DNA of 54,095 nucleotides from Calothrix sp. MO_167.B12 (GTDB lineage: Bacteria > Cyanobacteriota > Cyanobacteriia > Cyanobacteriales > Nostocaceae): assembly GCA_030066045.1 (NCBI GenBank), contig JASJCJ010000019.1, positions 1 to 54,095 of the forward strand. Reading direction: 5' to 3'. Every line of letters begins with the position of its first letter. Positions within the stretch are counted from its first letter, which is position 1. The notes under the pieces were generated by a model that did no database searches, was not told the DNA's origin, and saw nothing but the letters and a program-made list of their open reading frames with translations. Both the position numbers and the translations under genes were made by a program. Positions 44,097 to 51,500 of the stretch are shown piece after piece.

Positions 44097-45011
44097 GTGA
44101 AATCGGCTGTAACTTTAGCCACCGTCGCCGTTGAATTTTTAGAGCGGACTGGACTGGCACCAAGTACCAGAAAAACATACGCACTTACCCTCAGTTCTTT
44201 ACTCCAAGAATATGGAAGTTGGTCAATCGAAATTATTAGTCGCCAAACCCTAGTAGAGTATTTAAATAGTCTCAGTCATTTAAAATACACAACCCACCAC
44301 AAGCATCAAGCAATACTGCAAAGCCTATTTAATTTTGCAGTGTCACAACAGTATATAAAAAACAACCCAATTCGCGGACTAAAACAGCGTCCACCAGAGC
44401 GAGAAAAAGGAGAACATCATACAGATGAAATAATACGTTTTTTAACTCCATCCCAATTAGAGATACTGTATCAAGCTGTAAAAGATGACCTGCGTCTGAA
44501 TGCCATTGTGCATTTATTACATCGCACAGGATGTAGGATTGGAGAGCTTTTAGCTCTAGATGTAAAAGATGTAGACCTGAATAACCAGAAATTTCAAGTA
44601 CTGGGTAAAGGTAACAAACAACGCTGGTGTTTTTATAGCGAAGATGCCGCTGATGCCCTAGATAAATATATCCATCATAGACGACATCAAAACATCAATG
44701 CTTTATTTACAGCACAACATCCAGTCACATTGAAAGTCAGTAGAATTAGCTATCGTACACTGCACGATTATTGGCTTGATATCACTAATAAATACCCAGA
44801 GCTTCATGGTATCCGCATCCATTATTTAAGACATACATTTGCAACAGAGCGCGTAGGTTTACTTAGTCTCGAACAACTACGAGCTTTAATGGGACACGAA
44901 AGTATCCAAACAACCTTACGCTACCAAAAAGTCACCTCACAAAAAGCTGAATCATCAGCACGGCAAGCCTTAAATATTCTGGTTAATACTGTTAAACCCT
45001 CTAAAAAATAA
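44097..45011 (+). CDS. Tyrosine recombinase (TnpI-type resolvase)
   Basis: 304 residues starting at GTG 44097. N-terminal SAM-like core-binding domain 10-95 (SLLQEYGSWSIEIISRQTLV). The catalytic domain has R in HRTGCRIGELLALDVKDVDL, K in VLGKGNKQRW, H-x-x-R in IHYLRHTFATE, H in LMGHESIQTT and the nucleophile Y in LRYQKVTS. It should resolve the cointegrates produced by replicative Tn3 transposition, as TnpI does in Tn4430, at a site probably just upstream. It is followed by tnpA after 169 bases. Confidence 0.92.
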   Translation: MKSAVTLATVAVEFLERTGLAPSTRKTYALTLSSLLQEYGSWSIEIISRQTLVEYLNSLSHLKYTTHHKHQAILQSLFNFAVSQQYIKNNPIRGLKQRPPEREKGEHHTDEIIRFLTPSQLEILYQAVKDDLRLNAIVHLLHRTGCRIGELLALDVKDVDLNNQKFQVLGKGNKQRWCFYSEDAADALDKYIHHRRHQNINALFTAQHPVTLKVSRISYRTLHDYWLDITNKYPELHGIRIHYLRHTFATERVGLLSLEQLRALMGHESIQTTLRYQKVTSQKAESSARQALNILVNTVKPSKK

Positions 45012-45180
45012 CCAGTTAATTGGGTAAAATCTTACAGCTTTCTCAACGACAAAAAACAGTCTTTTAATTTTCAAGTAAATGTCTAGCAAAAAGAATATAA
45101 AATACTCTTTGGTTAAAGATTGAGAGATAAATCTGTGAATGGTTAATCTCTTGTTATTTTGTGTTGCTATTTTTACTTGA

Positions 45181-48150
45181 ATGACCTCAATTGACCGTAC
45201 TGCCTATCCTAAATTTAAACAGTTTCCCGATGCATCTGAGCTTGCAGAACTTTATACACCTACACCAGAAGAAATCAAATTCGTAAAGTCCAAAACTAAG
45301 AGCCACAATGGTTTTCTTAGCTTCATGGTGATGTTGAAATCTTTTCAACGGCTTGGATATTTTCCACATCCCGAATTAGTACCAATCGCTGTAATTAAAC
45401 ATTTACGGTCGTGTTTAAAGTTACTTTCTTGGGTGAAGACAATCCCTTCAGAACGTCAGCGCTACACTTATCAAAATGCGATTCGCTCATATTTGGGAGT
45501 CAAACAATACGATAAAGCTGCCCAGAAATTAATCGCTATCTTGGTTGCAAAACAAGCAGAAGTTTTAGACCACCCTGCTGATTTAATTAATGTAGCGATT
45601 GAGGAGTTGGTTAAAGAACGTTACGAATTACCTGCATTCAGTACCTTAGACCGTTTAATTGGTCACATCCGTGCAATGGTCAACAACCGTTTGTTTTTAC
45701 GGGTGTCTGGTGATTTGGAAATTACAGAGATTCTTTATTTAGACCAACTACTGGTAGGGGATAATGAAGAGTCAATTGCAACACTCAATCTACTTAAATC
45801 TCCACCCAGAAGTGCAACTCTTGGTGGAATGAAACAACTACTGGCTAAGTTTGATTCTCTCATGACCTTTGGGAATGCCAAACGGTTATTATCAACCATA
45901 GCTCCAACAAAAGTAAGGTACTTTGCAGCCCAAGCCAGGGCTTTGGACATATCCGAGTTCCGGGATATTAATATACCCAAACGCCGAACATTACTGATAT
46001 GCCTGCTATATTCGGCACAAGTAAAGACCCGTGACAATCTCGTTGAGATGTTTCTCAAACGTATACTCAAGATTCAAAACAATGCTAAACAGCGATTGCA
46101 GGAGCTACGGGAGAAACATTTAGCACAAACATCCGAATTGTTGAATACCTTCTCACAAGTCCTAACTGCATCAAAGCTAGCTCAAGATAACGAAGCTTTA
46201 GGGAGTAAAGTACAGTCTATCTTGGATGAGGGTGGTGGTACAGATTTGCTGCTAGAAAAATATGAAGAAATTGCAGCGTATAACACGAACAATCACTTAC
46301 CGTTGATGTGGCGATTTTATTACAGCCACCGTAAATTATTGTTCGATTTAGTGCGTTCAATGGATATCAGTAGTACTTCTGCGGATGAATCTATGATTGA
46401 TGCCCTAAAATTCTTGCTGGATAATCAGCACAGGCGTGGTAGGCATTTACCGTTTGATATCAACTTAGATTTTATCAGCAAACAGTGGCGGATGCTGGTT
46501 ATATCCGAGGTTAATGGAACTAAGGTTTTAATACGTCAGCAGCTAGAAATTTGTATTTTTTCTTACTTGGCTTTGGATTTGAAGACAGGAGATGCTTGCG
46601 TAGCTGGTTCTGAAAGTTACGCTGATTTCCGCGAACAATTACTTTCTCAATCCGAGTGTGAACCTCTTATAGAGGAATATTGTTCAACTGTTGGTTTTCC
46701 CTCCAACCCAGAAGGTTTTGTTAAATACTTATCTCAAGAGCTAAGTGAGGTTGCACAAAAAGTAGACAAGATTTGTGCAGATGATAAGCAGGTAAAAATT
46801 AATCAAAATGGAGAAATCGTACTGACACGAGTTCCATCAACTCCCCAACCAAAAGAGGTGGAGGAGCTAGAAAATAAAATCCGTGCTTTGATGCCAGAGC
46901 GTAGTATTTTAGACATACTCTGTAATGTTGAACATTGGTTGAATTGGACGAGACATTTTGGTTCTCTATCAGGAAGCGAACCAAAATTTAAACAATCTGC
47001 GGAGCGCTATATTTTTACCACTTTTAGCTACGGATGCAACCTCGGACCCAATCAAATGGCGCGTCATTCCAGAGATGTTGTAACATCTCACATGATTTCT
47101 TATACCAATCGTCGCCATATTAGTACTGCAAAAATTGAAGCAGCGGTTCGAGATATGATTAATGCTTTCAACCGTTTTAGCCTTCCAAATCTTTGGGGTA
47201 CGGGGAAAAGAGCAGCCGCAGATGGTAGCAAATTTGAGATTTACGAGAACAATTTACATAGTGAATACCACATTCGTTATGGCGGCTATGGTGGTATTGC
47301 TTATCACCACGTTTCTGATAAATACATCGCTTTGTTTACCCACTTCATTACCTGTGGCGTTTGGGAAGCAGTGTATATTTTAGACGGATTACTAAAGAAT
47401 ATTTCGGATATTCAACCGGATACTTTGTATGCAGATACACAAGGTCAATCCGCACCAGTATTTGCTATTTCCTATCTTCTTGGTATTAAATTGATGCCCC
47501 GTATCCGTAACTGGAAGGATTGTGCTTTCCTGCGTCCAAGCCCAGATGTCACTTACGACTATATTGACCCACTATTCAAGGGCGTAGTCAACTGGAACCT
47601 TATTTCAACTCACTGGCATGATATGATGCGGGTCGTATTATCGATAAAAGCTGGGAAGGTAATGCCTTCTACGCTTCTACGTAAGTTGGGTAGCTACAGC
47701 CGTAAGAATCGTCTCTATCAAGCTTTTCAGGAATTAGGTAAGGTGGTACGGACAATGTTCCTGCTCGAATATATCTCCAACGTCAGGATGCGTCGAGAAA
47801 TTACTGCTATTACCAATGTTGTAGAGAAATATCACCATTTTCTTGATTGGGTGTTCTTTGGTAAACAAGGTGCGATTACTGAAAATGATCCAATTGAACA
47901 AGAAAAGCGGTTAAAGTATCTGGATTTAGTTGCTTCCGCTGTCATTTTACAAAACACGGTAGATATGTCCTTGGCGATTCAAACCCTATCTACACAGGGA
48001 GAAGAAGTTAATCGTAGATATCTTAAAGCTTTGAGTCCTTACGTAACCAGACATATCAAAAGATACGGAGATTATGTAGTGAATTTACAGGCAATTCCGC
48101 AACCATTAGAGGCAGCAATGAAACTTCCACCCGAAATCATTGAAAGTTAG
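45181..48150 (+). CDS. tnpA: Tn3-family transposase TnpA
   Basis: 989 residues, full length for the family. DUF4158-like N-terminal part (residues 1-165) and a C-terminal DDE domain with D681 (AAADGSKFE), D752 (YADTQGQS) and E882 (VVEKYHHFLDW). FTTFSYGCNLGPNQMARHSR and NWNLISTHWHDMMRVVLSIK are typical Tn3 blocks. It binds the 46-bp ends and carries out replicative transposition. Its stop is only 14 bases before the right inverted repeat. The frame is intact with no internal stops. Confidence 0.95.
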   Translation: MTSIDRTAYPKFKQFPDASELAELYTPTPEEIKFVKSKTKSHNGFLSFMVMLKSFQRLGYFPHPELVPIAVIKHLRSCLKLLSWVKTIPSERQRYTYQNAIRSYLGVKQYDKAAQKLIAILVAKQAEVLDHPADLINVAIEELVKERYELPAFSTLDRLIGHIRAMVNNRLFLRVSGDLEITEILYLDQLLVGDNEESIATLNLLKSPPRSATLGGMKQLLAKFDSLMTFGNAKRLLSTIAPTKVRYFAAQARALDISEFRDINIPKRRTLLICLLYSAQVKTRDNLVEMFLKRILKIQNNAKQRLQELREKHLAQTSELLNTFSQVLTASKLAQDNEALGSKVQSILDEGGGTDLLLEKYEEIAAYNTNNHLPLMWRFYYSHRKLLFDLVRSMDISSTSADESMIDALKFLLDNQHRRGRHLPFDINLDFISKQWRMLVISEVNGTKVLIRQQLEICIFSYLALDLKTGDACVAGSESYADFREQLLSQSECEPLIEEYCSTVGFPSNPEGFVKYLSQELSEVAQKVDKICADDKQVKINQNGEIVLTRVPSTPQPKEVEELENKIRALMPERSILDILCNVEHWLNWTRHFGSLSGSEPKFKQSAERYIFTTFSYGCNLGPNQMARHSRDVVTSHMISYTNRRHISTAKIEAAVRDMINAFNRFSLPNLWGTGKRAAADGSKFEIYENNLHSEYHIRYGGYGGIAYHHVSDKYIALFTHFITCGVWEAVYILDGLLKNISDIQPDTLYADTQGQSAPVFAISYLLGIKLMPRIRNWKDCAFLRPSPDVTYDYIDPLFKGVVNWNLISTHWHDMMRVVLSIKAGKVMPSTLLRKLGSYSRKNRLYQAFQELGKVVRTMFLLEYISNVRMRREITAITNVVEKYHHFLDWVFFGKQGAITENDPIEQEKRLKYLDLVASAVILQNTVDMSLAIQTLSTQGEEVNRRYLKALSPYVTRHIKRYGDYVVNLQAIPQPLEAAMKLPPEIIES

Positions 48151-48163
48151 ATACAGCAAGAGT

Positions 48164-48209
48164 TTCCAGACCATCTTGCAGGTTTTTACACGTATCTCGG
48201 CTCAATGCC
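48164..48209 (-). repeat. Right terminal inverted repeat of the Tn3-family element
   Basis: Exact complement of 43495-43540 over 46 bp. On the outside it continues CC CAAATGG; the extra C pair outside makes this end read GGGCATTGAG, whereas the left end reads ATGGCATTGAG. Confidence 0.95.
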
Positions 48210-48294
48210 CAAATGGCTTTGGATTTGGAAGAATATTTCCTCAACCAGATTGGTAAGATTCTCGGTATTTTAAGTTTGGAGTTGAAATAATCGC

Positions 48295-48325
48295 CTCAAT
48301 TTAAAAATTTTTTTTTTAAATTGAG
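48295..48325. terminator. Bidirectional hairpin, candidate terminator
   Basis: Arms CTCAATTTAAAAA (48295-48307) and TTTTTAAATTGAG (48313-48325) are perfect 13-bp complements around a 5-T loop. The A/T-rich stem is weaker than typical terminators, but it sits between the transposon and the convergent NACHT/caspase gene. Confidence 0.5.
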
Positions 48326-48366
48326 CGGATTTCCTGGTATACTTACAGAGTAAAGTTTATTTTTAT

Positions 48367-48413
48367 ATAATGGGGTGTAGCTTGCCGAAAAAAATTTACT
48401 CACACCCCATTAT
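48367..48413. terminator. Stem-loop ATAATGGGGTGT/ACACCCCATTAT
   Basis: Perfect 12-bp arms at 48367-48378 and 48402-48413 enclose 23 bases containing AAAAAAATTT. It lies about 170 bases past the stop of the leftward NACHT/caspase gene and could stop its transcript, or be the remnant of a small mobile palindrome. Confidence 0.45.
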
Positions 48414-48582
48414 GATGAACTTTAATTGAATTATCTCACGATGGGGGATTAATTCATATACTTAATTTCATTAAATTTACAAAAATAAAAAAAGTAGTGA
48501 GTTGTATTCAGCGGGCAAGATGCCCGCACTACAAACAAATTTAAACATTTGGGATGCTGCCGATATTTTGTCTATGGCATAC

Positions 48583-51500
48583 CTACTTCCTGGAGGAAAT
48601 ACCCCCAACATCTACCTTTTCAGCATTGATATTAATAACATTACCCACATCGCTGTGACTAAACTGTACGCTAATACCGCGAATCTTCTCCTGTGCTTCC
48701 CCTTTCACTTCTTCCCAACCCTGTGGCGGTAAACCCTTTCCCCCATGCAACAATGCCACGGGGAAATCTTCTGTGGCAAAGTCAAAGAATGGTGTTTGTT
48801 CTTTTTTGTATTCTTTTTGGGTGGTTGCGGGAACGGTTTTACTCAGGTAATTCATAAAATCGGAAACCTTGACTACCTTATCCCCTGGTTGATTTCCTGC
48901 ACCTTGCAAGGCCTCTAGGAAGTGATAAGTATAAATACTCATTGTGTTGTCACGGCGTACCCAAGATAATTGTTCTCCCGTGGAGGAGGTGAAAACAACT
49001 CTTCCCGTACCTTGTTTTAAGTCGTCAATAATGGTTTTGGGTAAAGCTGTTTGGGTAAAACCTTTGGGTATGGGTGAGCGTTTGTTGTTCCCTGCATCAT
49101 CCTTTGATGTTGCCATTCCTTGGGCGTGACAACTATCTATAATTACTAATAATCTCTGGGCGGGAATTTCCCGTAAGGCTTGGTTAAATGTGTTTGCGGG
49201 GAGTGCGGTGTCGGGGATCTCTGTTCTGTCTGTTTCGTGGGGGATGAGGTAGTAATCTCCAGATTGATGTAGTAAACCGTGACCGGAATAGTAAACTAGT
49301 ATAGTTGCTTCTGGGTCATTTTCGGCTTGTTGTTTCAGCCAGTTTAAGTTGTCTAATATTGCGTCTTTGGTGGCGTTTGCGTCGTGGAGGAGATGGATAT
49401 TATCGTCGATGTAACCGCATAGGTTGGAATCGGTGAGGAGAGTTTTTAGTGCTTGAATATCTTTAACTGTGACTGGTAGGGATAATTTGGTTTCTTCACA
49501 TTCACCAACACCGATGAGTAAAGCGTAGTTGTGGGAAGTGGATTTGGACATGGTGGGTTTGGGGATGGGTTTGTAGTATTTGAGGTGTTCTTGGATTTTT
49601 TCTAGTGCATTTATAGCTTGAGAGGCGTTTTTCCCATTATTTAAGTGGAGATAATTATTGGTATTTAAAAGTTGAATTAACCCTGTTACTGCGGCATCAG
49701 ATTTTATTTTTACTAAGGCAGATGCCGCACTATAATGCACATAGTCGTCTTTATCTTTCAGAAGTTGAATTAACCCTGGTACTGCGACATCAGATTTTAT
49801 TTCTCCCAAGGCAGATGCTGCACTAGAACACACAGAGGAATCTTTATGTTCCAGAAGTTGAATTAACCCTGGTACTGCGGCATCAGATTTTATTTCTCCC
49901 AAGGCAGATGCTGCACTAGAACACACAGAGGAATCTTTATGTTCCAGAAGTTGAATTAACCCTGGTACTGCGGCATCAGATTTTATTTCTCCCAAGGCAG
50001 ATGCCGCACTAGAACACACAGAGGAATCTTTATGTTCCAGAAGTTGAATTAACCCTGGTACTGCGACATCAGATTTTATTTCTCCCAAGGCAGATGCCGC
50101 ACGAGAACGCACATCGGAGTCTTCATCTTCCAGAAGTTGAATTAACCTTGGTACTGCGGTATCAGATTTTATTTCTCCCAAGGCAGATGCTGCACTAGAA
50201 CACACAGAGGAATCTTTATGTTCGAGAAGTTGAATTAACCCTGGTACTGCGGCATCAGATTTTATTTCTCCCAAGGCAGATGCCGCACGAGAACGCACAG
50301 AAGAGTCTTCATCTTCGAGAAGTTGAATTAACCTTGGTACTGCGGCATCAGATTTTATTTCTACCAAAGCAGATGCCGCACTTCTACGCACATCGGAGTC
50401 TTCATCTTCGAGAAGTTGAATTAATCCCGGTACTGCGGCATCAGATTTTATTTTTACCAAAGCATCTGCTGCAAGATAATGCACAAAGTAGTCTTCATCT
50501 TCAAGAAGTTGAATTAATCCCGGTACTGCGGCATCAGATTTTATTTCTCCCAAGGCAGATGCCGCACTAGAACGCACAAAGTAATCTTCATCTTCGAGAA
50601 GTTGAATTAACCCTGGTACTGCGGCATCAGATTTTATTTCTCCCAAGGCAGATGCCGCACTAGAACGCACAGAGGAATCTTTATGTTTCAGAAGTTGAAT
50701 TAACCCTGATACTGCGGCATCAGATTTTATTTCTCCCAAGGCAGATGCCGCACTTCTACGCACATCGGAGTCTTCATCTTCGAGAAGTTGAATTAACCCT
50801 GGTACTGCGGCATCAGATTTTATTTGTTCCAAGGCAGATGCCGCACTTCTACGCACATCGGAGTCTTCATCTTCGAGAAGTTGAATTAACCCTGGTACTG
50901 CGGCATCAGATTTTATTTCTACCAAGGCAGATGCCGCACTTCTACGCATAGAGGAATCTTTATGTTCCAGAAGTTGAATTAACCCTGGTACTGCGGCATC
51001 AGATTTTATTTGTTCCAAGGCATCTGCCGCACTTCTACGCACAGAGAAGTTTTGATGTTCCAGAAGTTGAATTAACCCTGGTACTGCGGCATCAGATTTT
51101 ATTTCTACCAAGGCAGATGCTGCACGTCTACGCACATCGGAGTCTTCATGTTCCAGAAGTTGAATTAACCCTGATACTGCCGCTTCAGATTTTATTTCTA
51201 CCAAGGCATCTGCCGCACTTCTACGCACAGAGAAGTTTTGATGTTCCAGAAGTTGAATTAACCCTAGTACTGCGGCTTCAGATTTTATTTGTTCCAAGGC
51301 AGATGCTGCACGATAACGCACATAGGAGTCTTCATCTTCGAGAAGTTGAATTAACCCTGGTACTGCGGCATCAGATTTTATTTGTTCCAAGGCAGATGCT
51401 GCACGTCTACGCACATCGGAGTCTTCATGTTCTAGAAGTTGAATTAACCCTGGTACTGCGGCTTCAGATTGACTAATTCTTAATAACCTAATTGACAATA

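Larger units (their letters stand above)
43496..48210. mobile_element. Complete Tn3-family transposon with tyrosine recombinase and XRE regulator
   Basis: About 4.7 kb bounded by perfect 46-bp inverted repeats (43495-43540 and 48164-48209). CAAATGG occurs immediately outside both ends (43490-43496 and 48210-48216), overlapping the terminal G, and looks like the target duplication; Tn3 elements normally make 5 bp (AAATG). Contents: a zinc-ribbon XRE protein (minus), a tyrosine recombinase (plus) and the DDE transposase (plus). A tyrosine recombinase in place of a serine resolvase puts it with Tn4430-like (TnpI) elements. All genes are intact, so it may be active. Confidence 0.92.
48211..48582. 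other. Intergenic region with two strong hairpins
   Basis: Right of the transposon the sequence starts AAATGGCTTTGGATTTGG. Hairpins follow at 48295-48325 and 48367-48413, then GCGGGCAAGATGCCCGCAC (48510-48528), a dispersed palindrome. The 3' end of the leftward NACHT/caspase gene is at 48583. Confidence 0.6.

Noticed and set aside
49600-51468. Possible CRISPR or assembly duplication from the 93-bp period
   Set aside because: The repeats are in one continuous frame and encode a HEAT consensus with position-specific variation.
50280-51476. Plus-strand ORFs with repeated LHLREVELTLVLRHQILFLP
   Set aside because: They are the antisense translation of the HEAT-repeat array. Their periodicity comes from the 93-bp repeat on the other strand.
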